From NCBI RefSeq assembly GCF_031453675.1, contig NZ_JAVIZX010000001.1:3804001-3868000 (forward strand): a DNA stretch of 64,000 nt, read 5' to 3'. This document shows positions 45,762 through 56,534 of this stretch, in pieces (positions within the stretch are counted from its first letter, which is position 1; every line of letters starts with the position of its first letter). The position numbers were made by a program, and so were the translations under genes. This stretch comes from Paracidovorax wautersii (GTDB taxonomy: Bacteria; Pseudomonadota; Gammaproteobacteria; Burkholderiales; Burkholderiaceae_C). The notes beneath the pieces were generated by a model. The model was given only the letters and a program-made list of their open reading frames with translations, had not been told where the DNA came from and ran no database searches.

Positions 45762-46316
45762 TCAGCCGCGCAGCTTGGCGGCGATGTCGGCCACGCGCTT
45801 GCCGAACAGCTTGGCGGTGTCGAGGTCGCCCTGGGGGATCTCCGTCACGCTGGCGTCGGAGGGCGACTGCACCAGCAGGCCGACGGAGCCGCCCAGGTTG
45901 TTGACGTCCTGCCGCGTGGCGGCCTTGCTGTTGGCCGGCAGCAGACCCAGGCTCACCCAGATGCCGCCGTGCTGCGAGGCCAGCGTCTGCAGGTAGCCGA
46001 GCGTGACGGACTTGTCGCCGCTGAAGCTGGCGCTGTTGCTGAAACCGGCGAACACCTTGTCCTGCCAGCCGCGGGTGAACCAGGCCTTGGAGGAGGCATC
46101 GGCGAACTTCTTGAACTGCCAGCTCGGGCCGCCCATATACGTGGGGGTGCCGAAGACGATGCCGTCCGCGTCGGCCAGCTGTTCCCAGCCGCCGTCGGGC
46201 AGGTTGCCGTCCGCGTCGATCGCCAGCAGGTCGGCGCCAGCGCCCTCTGCCACATGCTGCGCAACGCGCTGGGTATGGCCGTAGCCGGAGTGGTAAACGA
46301 CGACGATCTTTGCCAT
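45762..46316 (-). CDS. WrbA-like flavodoxin family NAD(P)H:quinone oxidoreductase
   Basis: An FMN-binding protein of 184 residues: MAKIVVVYHSGYGHTQRVAQ is the phosphate loop, GIVFGTPTYMGGPSWQFKKF the isoalloxazine loop, and VFAGFSNSASFSGDKSVTL a third contact. It resembles WrbA in fold and spacing but is shorter and less close than E. coli WrbA. The ATG at 46316 is chosen over an upstream one that would add a non-homologous tail. It lies upstream of osmC and pirin in the same direction, with pirin 2 further up. Confidence 0.87.
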   Translation of the reverse strand: MAKIVVVYHSGYGHTQRVAQHVAEGAGADLLAIDADGNLPDGGWEQLADADGIVFGTPTYMGGPSWQFKKFADASSKAWFTRGWQDKVFAGFSNSASFSGDKSVTLGYLQTLASQHGGIWVSLGLLPANSKAATRQDVNNLGGSVGLLVQSPSDASVTEIPQGDLDTAKLFGKRVADIAAKLRG

Positions 46317-46433
46317 GGTGATTGCTCTCTTTGAAGGGTAAAGGTTAAAAGTCAACACTAACGGGAAGAATCACGGGCCAGCCCTTTGCCGGCGCCGCAT
46401 GATGCTATCGAAATTGCATGAAGTCTGCCGAGG

Positions 46434-47135
46434 TCAGGCGGCAAGATCGAACACGATCACCTCGGCGTCCCGCCCGCCGGACAGTTCCAGCCGGGCATCG
46501 CCCTCCAGCAGGGCGGCATCGCCGGCCTTGAGCGCTGCGCCGTTCACATCCAGTGCGCCGCGCACCAGGTGCACATAGGCCTTGCGGGCCGGGTCCAGCG
46601 GCAGCGCTGCGGTCTCGCCGCCGTCGAAGAGGCCGGCATACATGGCGGCATCGGCGTTGATGCGGACCGAGCCCTGAGCCCCGTCCGGCGACGCGACGAG
46701 GCGCAGGTGGCCGCGTTTCTCGGCGTCCGGGAAGGTCTTCTGCTCGTAGCCGGGCGCCACGCCCAGCCGGTCCGGCTCGATCCAGATCTGGAAGAAGTGC
46801 GTCGTCTGGCCCTGCGCATGGTTGAACTCGCTGTGCATCACACCCGTGCCCGCACTCATGCGCTGCACATCGCCGGGCGGAATGGCCTTCACGTTGCCCA
46901 TGCTGTCCTTGTGGGCCAACTCGCCCGACAGCACGTAGCTGATGATTTCCATGTCCTTGTGGCCGTGGGTGCCGAAGCCCGTGCCCGGGGCGATGCGGTC
47001 CTCGTTGATCACGCGGAGGTTGCCCCAGCCCATGTGGAGGGGATCGTAGTAACCAGCAAACGAGAAGCTGTGGTACGAGTGGAGCCAGCCATGGTCGGCG
47101 TGGCCCCGGTCCTGGGATTTGCGGAGGGTGAGCAT
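46434..47135 (-). CDS. Pirin family protein, YhaK/YhhW type
   Basis: A 233-residue bicupin, the same length as E. coli YhhW/YhaK. Family start RGHADHGWLHSYHSFSFAGY is followed by the metal site THGHKDMEIISYVLSGELAH and GVMHSEFNHA. The ATG at 47135 has AAAGGAG with a seven-base spacer. It is divergent from a LysR gene across a 105-bp region with TTGAA/TTCAA dyads, the usual layout for pirin genes controlled by a LysR protein. Confidence 0.93.
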   Translation of the reverse strand: MLTLRKSQDRGHADHGWLHSYHSFSFAGYYDPLHMGWGNLRVINEDRIAPGTGFGTHGHKDMEIISYVLSGELAHKDSMGNVKAIPPGDVQRMSAGTGVMHSEFNHAQGQTTHFFQIWIEPDRLGVAPGYEQKTFPDAEKRGHLRLVASPDGAQGSVRINADAAMYAGLFDGGETAALPLDPARKAYVHLVRGALDVNGAALKAGDAALLEGDARLELSGGRDAEVIVFDLAA

Positions 47136-47197
47136 GGAAGCGCTCCTTTCAATGCCTTCACTGTAGAAGCCGAACCCTCTCGCAAGGCAGAGCACGC

Positions 47198-47224
47198 TTG
47201 AAGAGATCATTCAAACGAATTGAA
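47198..47224. promoter_or_regulatory. Candidate LysR operator between pirin and LysR genes
   Basis: TTGAA-N7-TTCAA-N5-TTGAA (47198-47202, 47210-47214, 47220-47224) gives two overlapping inverted repeats, one fitting the T-N11-A LysR pattern (47211-47223). It lies 17 bp before the LysR start. Confidence 0.5.
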
Positions 47225-47240
47225 CTAACATGCGCTCATC

Positions 47241-48179
47241 ATGCAAAACGCCCGAGATGCCCTGACCCCGGACAGCCTGTCGATGCTGCAGGTGATCGCC
47301 GATACGGGCAGCTTCGCCGCAGCGGCGCGCCAGTTGGGGCTGGTACCCAGTGCCCTGACCTACCGCGTGCGGCAGATCGAGGACGCGCTCGACGTGCTGC
47401 TCTTCAACCGCAGCGCGCGGCAGGCGCGACCGACGGAAGCGGGCACGGAATTGTTGCGCGAAGGCGCACGCCTCTTGGCCGATGTGGACGCCGTGGCCAA
47501 CCGTGTGCGCCGCGTGGCCACCGGCTGGGAGCCCCAGTTGACGATCGCCGTGGACGGAGTGGTCTCGCCCACGACCATGCTGGAACTGGTCGAGGCCTTC
47601 TACGCGCTGCAGCCGCCCACGCGCCTGAAGCTGCGCGACGACATCCTCAACGGCACGCTGGAAGCGCTTACCTCCGGCCACGCAGACCTGGCGATCGGTG
47701 TGGCCGTGCCGGCGGGCAACATTGCCGGGCTGCAGCAGGCGCCGCTGGGCGATGTGCTGTTCCATTTCGTCGTGGCGCCGCACCACCCGCTGGCCAGCGC
47801 CCCCGAACCGCTGACCGATGCCATGCTGCGCGAGCATCGCGTGATCGCCGTGGCCGATTCCGCGCAGCGCGGCGGCGTGACCATGGGCATCTTGGGCGGA
47901 CAGGACGTACTGACTGTGGACACTATGCAGGCCAAGGTCCGCGCGCAGTTGCGGGGGCTCGGGGGCGGCTTTCTCCCGGAATCCATGGTCCGCCCCTACA
48001 TCGACGCAGGCCGGCTCGTGGCGCGCCAGGTCGCGCGGCCGGGGCGCAGCGTGCGCGTGCACTACGCCTGGGGCGGGCCCGGCTTCTCGTCGCCCGGGCG
48101 GGCCCTGCAGTGGTGGCTGACGCAGCTGCAAAGCGCCACCACACGCAGCGCACTGCTGGAAAACCATCACCATTTCTGA
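47241..48179 (+). CDS. LysR family regulator, divergent from pirin
   Basis: The 312-residue protein has helix-turn-helix residues LSMLQVIADTGSFAAAARQL, VPSALTYRVRQIEDALDVLL and an effector domain (QLTIAVDGVVSPTTMLELV). The recognition helix PSALTYRVRQIE is typical of the subgroup that controls pirin and quinone-oxidoreductase genes. It probably regulates the divergent pirin and perhaps the WrbA/OsmC/pirin run, which is inference from layout. The FAD oxidoreductase gene follows 87 nt later. Confidence 0.9.
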   Translation: MQNARDALTPDSLSMLQVIADTGSFAAAARQLGLVPSALTYRVRQIEDALDVLLFNRSARQARPTEAGTELLREGARLLADVDAVANRVRRVATGWEPQLTIAVDGVVSPTTMLELVEAFYALQPPTRLKLRDDILNGTLEALTSGHADLAIGVAVPAGNIAGLQQAPLGDVLFHFVVAPHHPLASAPEPLTDAMLREHRVIAVADSAQRGGVTMGILGGQDVLTVDTMQAKVRAQLRGLGGGFLPESMVRPYIDAGRLVARQVARPGRSVRVHYAWGGPGFSSPGRALQWWLTQLQSATTRSALLENHHHF

Positions 48180-48266
48180 CGACTGCGCTGGCGCCGTTAC
48201 CACTGGCCCGTGTAGAGTGGAATCGACATTCAACGTCCCGCATTCCCCTCGTCAGAAAGGCCTGCC

Positions 48267-49367
48267 ATGACTTCTTCCTCGCCCCGCGCTTCCCACCGCC
48301 TGCGAACCGACACCAGCGGCACGGCAGGCTCGCCCCGGCGGTTCGCCATCATCGGCGCCGGCATGGCCGGCGTGGCCTGCGCCCGCACGCTGGTGCAGGC
48401 GGGGCATGACGTGCTGGTGTTCGAGAAATCCTCCCGCGCCGGCGGGCGCACGACGACGCTGGACTCGCCCTTCGGCGGCTTCGACGCCGGGGCACAGTAC
48501 TTCACGGTGCGCGATGCACGCTTTCAGCAGGCGCTCGACACCGTGCCCGGCCTGTGCCGCCCCTGGAGCGCCAACACGGTGCGCGTGCTCGACGCGGCCG
48601 GCCGTCTGGCAGCGGCCGCGCCCCCGCCCGGCGAGCCGCACTGGGTGGCGGCGCCCGGCATGGAATCCCTGGTCACCACCTGGGCCGCACCGCTGCAACA
48701 GGCAGGCCGCCTGCTGACCGGCACCCAGGTCACCCGCATCGAACGCGACGCCCTGCGGCCGGACGGCTGGCAGGTGCGCACGGAGGCGCTCGACGGCTCG
48801 GTGCATGTCCACGCCGGCTTTGATGCGGTGCTGCTGTCGCAGCCCGCGGTGCCGGCCCGGACGCTGCTGGAGCTTTCCGGCGTTGACACGCCCCTGGTGC
48901 AGGAGCTGGCGCCGGTGGCCATCGCACCCTGCTGGACCTTGATGCTCGCTTTTGCGCAGGCCGTGCGCCCCGGCCTCACCACGCTAGGGCCGCAGTGGAA
49001 TGCCGCGCGCAGCACCCACCATCGCATCGCCTGGCTGGCGCGCGAATCCTCCAAGCCCGGCCGCACACGCATCGAGCGCTGGACGGTGCAGGCCAGCCCG
49101 GCCTGGTCGCAAGAGCACCTGGAAGACGACGCCACCCGCGTGCAGGCCAAGCTGACCAACGGGTTCGCAGAGATCACCGGCATCCGTGCCGAGCCGACGC
49201 AGGCCATCGCCCGCCGCTGGCGCTACGCGCAGACCACGCAGCCGCTGGGCCGCAGCCACGCCTGGGATGCGGCGCGCGGCATCGGCGCGTGCGGCGACTG
49301 GTGCCTGGGGCACCGGCTCGAAGACGCCTTTCTCTCCGGCCTGGAACTCGCCCTCGCCGTGGCGTGA
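48267..49367 (+). CDS. FAD-dependent oxidoreductase, renalase/amine-oxidase-like
   Basis: A 366-residue flavoprotein. The dinucleotide-binding motif is FAIIGAGMAGVACARTLVQA with VFEKSSRAGGRTTTLDSPFG, and the FAD C-terminal contact is IGACGDWCLGHRLEDAFLSG. The short DAGAQYFTVRDARF after the first motif is typical of the NAD(P)-binding, renalase-like group. The substrate is unknown. AAAGG lies six bases before the ATG at 48267. Confidence 0.88.
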   Translation: MTSSSPRASHRLRTDTSGTAGSPRRFAIIGAGMAGVACARTLVQAGHDVLVFEKSSRAGGRTTTLDSPFGGFDAGAQYFTVRDARFQQALDTVPGLCRPWSANTVRVLDAAGRLAAAAPPPGEPHWVAAPGMESLVTTWAAPLQQAGRLLTGTQVTRIERDALRPDGWQVRTEALDGSVHVHAGFDAVLLSQPAVPARTLLELSGVDTPLVQELAPVAIAPCWTLMLAFAQAVRPGLTTLGPQWNAARSTHHRIAWLARESSKPGRTRIERWTVQASPAWSQEHLEDDATRVQAKLTNGFAEITGIRAEPTQAIARRWRYAQTTQPLGRSHAWDAARGIGACGDWCLGHRLEDAFLSGLELALAVA

Positions 49368-49526
49368 TCGGCGGCATACTCGCCGCTGTCCGCTTCCTGC
49401 CTGCGGGCGTGGGCCTCCTGCCACCGCCCGCCTTCCCACCATGACACTGCCAGCGCTTCGGCCCCGCCGGGCCACCGCCGCACCCTGGTCCCAGCCGGGC
49501 GGGTGCCGGGCCGCCATGCTGATCCG
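49368..49526. other. Gap before the gluQRS-trmB gene
   Basis: 159 bp with no promoter or RNA gene that I can support; the gluQRS start (49527) has a weak ribosome site. Confidence 0.3.
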
Positions 49527-51272
49527 ATGAACAGGGACACTGCGGCCTATACCGGGCGGTTCGCGCCCTCGCCCACGGGCCCGTTGCACGCCGGCTCGCT
49601 GGTGGCCGCGCTGGCCAGCTGGCTCGACGCGAGGGCCGCCCACGATGGGCGTGGCGGGCGCTGGCTCGTCCGCATCGAGGATGTGGACACGCCCCGATGC
49701 GCGCCCGGCGCGGCCGAGCGCATCCTCTCGCAGCTGGCCGCCTGCGGCCTAGTGCCCGACGAGCCGCCTTGGTGGCAGTCCGCACGGCAGGCACGCTACC
49801 AGCAGGCCCTGGATGCGCTGGTGGCCGCCGGCCGGGCCTATCCCTGCGGCTGCTCACGCCGCGACATCGAAAAGGCCCAGGCGGCCCTGGGATTCCAGCG
49901 CAACCGCCATGTGGAGCTACCCTACCCCGGCACCTGCCGCCACGGGCTGCAGGGCCGACCGGCCCGGTCGTGGCGGTTTCACGCCACACAACAACAGGCA
50001 AATCAGCCTCCAGCCCTTTATAAGAAAGCGCAGCAAGCTATATTATTAATAGCAAACGATGGCATGCACTGGACGGACCGGCGCCTGGGCCGGCAGTACC
50101 AGGACGTGGCCCGCCAGGTCGGCGACTTCGTCCTACGACGCGCGGATGGTTTGTGGGCCTACCAGCTGGCCGTGGTGGTCGACGATGCCGACCAGGGCGT
50201 CACCCACATCGTGCGCGGCGAGGACCTGGCCGACAACACGCCCCGCCAGTTGCTGCTGCAGCAGGCCCTGGGCGTGCCCCACCCCACGTACATGCACATG
50301 CCCTTGGTGCGCGCCGATGATGGCGAGAAGCTCTCCAAGCAGCACGGCGCACCGCCCGTGGATGTGGCCCGGCCGCTGGAAGTGCTGCGTGCGGCAGCCC
50401 GCGTGCTCGGCCTGCCCGACGTGGCGCATCCTGACAACACCACAGTCGCGCAGGCGCTGGCGCAGTGGGTTCTGGCATGGCGACGAATCTACAATCCATG
50501 CGTGACAGAAACGCCTTCCCCTCTGGCCGCCAACGGCCCCTCCCCCGCCCCCTCCACGCCGTCGCCTCAGGAAGGCGGCGGTGCCGCGCCCGCAGACGTG
50601 GCCTTCCCCAAAACCATCCGCAGCTACGTGCGGCGCGCTGGCCGCACGACGACCGGCCAGGCCAAGGCTTTCGAAGACCTGGGCCCTCGCTTTCTTCTGC
50701 CGTATGCGCCGGTCCCGCTGGACGCCACTGCGGCCTTCGGGCGCCAGGCCCCGCTGGTGTTGGAGATCGGCTTCGGCATGGGCGAAGCCACGGCCCACAT
50801 CGCCCGGGTGCGTCCGCAGGACAACTTCCTGTGCTGCGAAGTGCATGAGCCCGGCGTGGGCGCCCTGCTCAAGCGCATCGGCGAACACGGCATCGAGAAC
50901 ATCCGCATCCTCCAGCACGACGCCGTGGAGGTCATCGACCACATGCTGCCGCCCGGCTCGCTGGACGGCGTGCACATCTTCTTTCCCGATCCCTGGCACA
51001 AGAAGCGTCACAACAAACGCCGGCTCATCCAGCCGATGCTGGTCGCCAAGCTGGCCGCGCGCCTCAAGCCCGGCGGCTACCTGCACTGCGCCACCGACTG
51101 GCAGCCCTATGCGGAGCAGATGCTCGAAGTGCTGTCCGCCGAGCCTTCGCTCGAGAACACGGCCGAAGGCTTTGCGCCGCAGCCCGACTACCGCCCCCTG
51201 ACCAAGTTCGAGAACCGGGGCCTGCGCCTGGGCCACGGCGTCTGGGACGTGGTATTCAAGCGGCGCGACTGA
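49527..51272 (+). CDS. GluQRS-TrmB in-frame fusion: glutamyl-queuosine tRNA(Asp) synthetase plus tRNA m7G46 methyltransferase
   Basis: Residues 1-~325 are GluQRS, which puts glutamate on queuosine-34 of tRNA(Asp): [20 protein letters not shown], zinc site [11 protein letters not shown] with YPGTCRHG, and [13 protein letters not shown]. Residues ~326-581 are TrmB, which makes m7G at position 46: [38 protein letters not shown] and the end [13 protein letters not shown]. No stop separates them; the junction ends [13 protein letters not shown] and a low-complexity linker follows. A GTG at 50502 (VTETPSP) could be the native trmB start, so two products are possible. A repeat copy interrupts the GluQRS part after the zinc site. 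Confidence 0.88.
   Translation: MNRDTAAYTGRFAPSPTGPLHAGSLVAALASWLDARAAHDGRGGRWLVRIEDVDTPRCAPGAAERILSQLAACGLVPDEPPWWQSARQARYQQALDALVAAGRAYPCGCSRRDIEKAQAALGFQRNRHVELPYPGTCRHGLQGRPARSWRFHATQQQANQPPALYKKAQQAILLIANDGMHWTDRRLGRQYQDVARQVGDFVLRRADGLWAYQLAVVVDDADQGVTHIVRGEDLADNTPRQLLLQQALGVPHPTYMHMPLVRADDGEKLSKQHGAPPVDVARPLEVLRAAARVLGLPDVAHPDNTTVAQALAQWVLAWRRIYNPCVTETPSPLAANGPSPAPSTPSPQEGGGAAPADVAFPKTIRSYVRRAGRTTTGQAKAFEDLGPRFLLPYAPVPLDATAAFGRQAPLVLEIGFGMGEATAHIARVRPQDNFLCCEVHEPGVGALLKRIGEHGIENIRILQHDAVEVIDHMLPPGSLDGVHIFFPDPWHKKRHNKRRLIQPMLVAKLAARLKPGGYLHCATDWQPYAEQMLEVLSAEPSLENTAEGFAPQPDYRPLTKFENRGLRLGHGVWDVVFKRRD
49998..50055 (-). repeat. Dispersed repeat copy inside the GluQRS domain (antisense)
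   Basis: The minus strand reads TTTGCTATTAATAATATAGC, TTGCTGCGCTTTCTTATAAA, then GGGCTGGAGGCTGATTTGCC. It is read antisense as [20 protein letters not shown]. It is much more AT-rich than its host gene, so insertion is easy to see. Confidence 0.65.
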
Positions 51273-51309
51273 CGCCACCGACCGCCCAACGACGGAACCA
51301 CAGCACCCG

Positions 51310-52362
51310 ATGAAGCCCATTCTTGACAATCTGGTGGAGATGACCGGTCATCGGGACCATCTCCGGCTGGAGGTTTCGGTACTTTCCACGCTGCAGAAAC
51401 TGGCTTCCATCAAGGAGGTGCGGGCGCTGGAGGTCTTCCACAGGGACGGGGTGCAGTACGTGCGCCCCCGGACCTGGATCGATAACGGCCAGCTCGTGTC
51501 CACCGGCTCCGACGCCCAGAGCGACTCACGCCGGCAGCCCGTCAGCGACTACCCGGCGCTGCACGCGTGCATCGCACAGCGCGAGGCCAGCGCCAAGGAC
51601 TCGTCCCGCAAAGGTACCTACACGCTGTGGTTACCCGTATGGATGCACGACGAAGTGCACACCTGCCTGGAGATCACGCAGTCGCGCCCGTTCTCGGCCC
51701 ACAAGCTGGATGTGATCAAGGGCGTGTTCCACGTCTACCAGAACTACCAGAGCCTGCTCGACTACAGCGAACGGGATGCGCTCACCGGGCTGTTCAACCG
51801 CAAGACCTTCGACGAACAGTTCACCCGCCAGTCCGCGGCCGGCGATGGGGCCTATGCGGAGGCGAGCGAGCTGCTGGTCTCGCCCGACGACGGCACGGAG
51901 GCCGGCCAGGAGCCCGTGCGCCAGTGGCTGGCGGTGGTGGACATCGACCACTTCAAGCTCGTCAACGACCGCTTCGGCCATCTGTACGGCGACGAGGTGC
52001 TGATCCTGGTGGCCAATATCCTGCGCAGCTCGTTCCGCAGCCACGACCGCATCTTCCGCTTCGGCGGCGAAGAGTTCGTGGTGCTGCTGCGCTCGACCAC
52101 GCTGTCGACGGCGTACAAGGTGTTCAACCGCTTCCGCCAGGCCGTGCAGGAATACCACTTCCCCCAGGTCGGCCAGGTCACCGTCAGCGTCGGCTTCGCC
52201 AGCACCCAGCAGGGCGCGCCCGTCGAGATCCTGGGCCGTGCGGACCAGGCGCTGTACTACGCCAAGGAGCACGGCCGCAACCAGGTGTGTTTCTACGACG
52301 AACTCGTTGCCCAGGGGCATCTGCAGGCCAAGGTCGCCAACGACGACGTCGAACTGTTCTGA
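51310..52362 (+). CDS. Diguanylate cyclase with N-terminal sensory region
   Basis: Makes cyclic di-GMP. The N-terminal ~150 residues have a GAF-like arrangement (LWLPVWMHDEVHTCLEITQS), then a GGDEF domain from LDYSERDALTGLFNRKTFDE to ADQALYYAKEHGRN. The active site is GGEEF in FRFGGEEFVVLL and RSHD five residues upstream is an intact I-site. Total 350 residues, no membrane helix, so it should be cytosolic. It is followed by a bidirectional terminator. Confidence 0.9.
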   Translation: MKPILDNLVEMTGHRDHLRLEVSVLSTLQKLASIKEVRALEVFHRDGVQYVRPRTWIDNGQLVSTGSDAQSDSRRQPVSDYPALHACIAQREASAKDSSRKGTYTLWLPVWMHDEVHTCLEITQSRPFSAHKLDVIKGVFHVYQNYQSLLDYSERDALTGLFNRKTFDEQFTRQSAAGDGAYAEASELLVSPDDGTEAGQEPVRQWLAVVDIDHFKLVNDRFGHLYGDEVLILVANILRSSFRSHDRIFRFGGEEFVVLLRSTTLSTAYKVFNRFRQAVQEYHFPQVGQVTVSVGFASTQQGAPVEILGRADQALYYAKEHGRNQVCFYDELVAQGHLQAKVANDDVELF

Positions 52363-52410
52363 GGCTCCCGCCCGCGGCTGCGACTCCGGCAGACACTCGC
52401 GCTGACAAGA

Positions 52411-52438
52411 AAAAAGGCCCGCAACTGCGGGCCTTTCT
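52411..52438. terminator. Bidirectional intrinsic terminator between GGDEF and alaS
   Basis: AAAGGCCCGC (52413-52422) and GCGGGCCTTT (52427-52436) form a 10-bp stem around AACT, with A/T tracts on both sides. Confidence 0.8.
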
Positions 52439-52493
52439 CATGGCGGGCTTGCTGCCGCCGCGTGGCGTCGGGCCGCAGCTGCGGCCCCCGACA

Positions 52494-55130
<2,637 letters not shown>

Positions 55131-55247
55131 CCGGGACTTTCTGGCGGCTGCGGGCGGCGCGCCGGGACCCTGGAACGGGCCCGGACGCCACCATCGGCAG
55201 CGATCGCAACAATGGAATGGGAAGACGTCGGGAAACCGTCGATTATC

Positions 55248-56534
55248 TCACCGTTCCGCGCCTGGCCCGCCCCCCGGCACAGTGCCCATGCTGCTGGCCC
55301 AGGCCTGCAAAAAGCGCCGGCGCTTGAGCGGATCCAGATACACCAGCAACCCCAGGCCAGGCGCCAGCAGGCGCCAGGCGCTGGCCCCTGCGGTACCGTC
55401 CGCGCCCCAGGCGGACGCCGGCGCGCCCTCCCCGGCCGCGCTGTGCGCCAGATGGGCCATGGCACGGCCATCGCGCCCGGCAGCCACGGCCTGGCGGATG
55501 GGCAGCAGGCGCGTGTCGCGTGCCAGCACGGCCTGCCCTTCCGGCGACAGCAGGTCGTCCAGGAAGCTGCGGGCCAGGTCCGCCCGCGCGGCAGCAGCGG
55601 GAATCACCGCCGCGCGCGTGGTCAGCAGCGTGTAGTCCTGCGCCACCACCATGCGCAGCGGCGAGCCCGCCGCGATGCGTGCCTGCACGTACGAGGCCGG
55701 CACGTTGTAGACCAGCGCCAGCCGCCCCGCCTCCAGTTCATCCAGCAGCGGTTCGATGTAGTCGCCCAGCCGCACGCGGTTGGCGCCCATGGCGGCCAGC
55801 AGCACGCCGGCCGTGCTGTCGTAGCGCGCGTCCTGCGTGGCCAGCAGGTAGCCCAGGCCGCTGCGGGTGGCGTCGTAGGTGCCGATGCGCCCCATCAAGG
55901 GCTGGTCCGGATCGCGCAGCAGCGCCAGCAGCTGGCCGCGCGTCTGGGGGGCACGCGCTGGCGGCAGCAGGCGCGGGTGGTAGACCATCACCACCGGGTC
56001 GGCGCCCAGGCTGAAGACTTCGTCGCGCCACTGCGCGCCCTCAGGCAGCGCCCGGGTCTGCGCGGAGCGGTGGGGCAGCACGTAGCCGTCGTTGGCCAGC
56101 AGGGTCTGCAGGTCCAGGCTGCTGCTGATGAGCAGATCGGGGTTGGCGTCGTCCGGGCCGGAGGACAGTGCGCCGCCCCGCGCGCGCCGCAGCGCGCTGG
56201 CGTGCATCACCAGGCTCTGCCGGTCGGCGTAGCGCACGGCCACGCCGGGATGGCGCCGCTGGAAGTCGCGGATGGCCGGCGCGAAGAGCACCGTGTCGGT
56301 AGAGCTGTCCACCGACAGCACGGCCTGCTGCGTACCCTGCGCCGGAAACAGCGTGACCGTGCCGCCCGGCCAGCGCGTGCTTGTGGTGCCCGCCATGGCC
56401 GCCTGCGAACGCGCGTCCGCGGGCACGGCATGCGCCGCCGGGGCAGCGGCCTGCCACCCGGCCATGGCCAGCGCGGGCCAGGCGATGTGCCGCAGCGCCG
56501 TGCGGCGCGCGATGGCGTGCACCGTGCCGGTCAT
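55248..56534 (-). CDS. Periplasmic ABC-type binding protein coupled to a two-component system
   Basis: A 428-residue extracellular solute-binding protein. The signal region is Ala-rich, ending APAAHAVPA; the body has QQAVLSVDSSTDTVLFAPAI, RRHPGVAVRYADRQSLVMHA and NVPASYVQARIAAGSPLRMV, the lay-out of iron or small-molecule binding proteins. Its ATG overlaps the sensor kinase stop (ATGA, 56531-56534). No permease or ATPase genes are nearby, so it probably presents a ligand to the kinase rather than feeding transport. The ligand is unknown. Confidence 0.83.
   Translation of the reverse strand: MTGTVHAIARRTALRHIAWPALAMAGWQAAAPAAHAVPADARSQAAMAGTTSTRWPGGTVTLFPAQGTQQAVLSVDSSTDTVLFAPAIRDFQRRHPGVAVRYADRQSLVMHASALRRARGGALSSGPDDANPDLLISSSLDLQTLLANDGYVLPHRSAQTRALPEGAQWRDEVFSLGADPVVMVYHPRLLPPARAPQTRGQLLALLRDPDQPLMGRIGTYDATRSGLGYLLATQDARYDSTAGVLLAAMGANRVRLGDYIEPLLDELEAGRLALVYNVPASYVQARIAAGSPLRMVVAQDYTLLTTRAAVIPAAAARADLARSFLDDLLSPEGQAVLARDTRLLPIRQAVAAGRDGRAMAHLAHSAAGEGAPASAWGADGTAGASAWRLLAPGLGLLVYLDPLKRRRFLQAWASSMGTVPGGGPGAER

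Noticed and set aside
46396-46430. Possible further copy of the dispersed repeat (GATGCTATCGAAATTGCATG)
   Set aside because: Only the left arm resembles the others; the core and right end do not match, so it was not counted.
50465-50848. ATG-initiated frame at the GluQRS/TrmB junction as alternative trmB start
   Set aside because: The ATG just before the junction is out of frame with TrmB and gives a non-homologous peptide.
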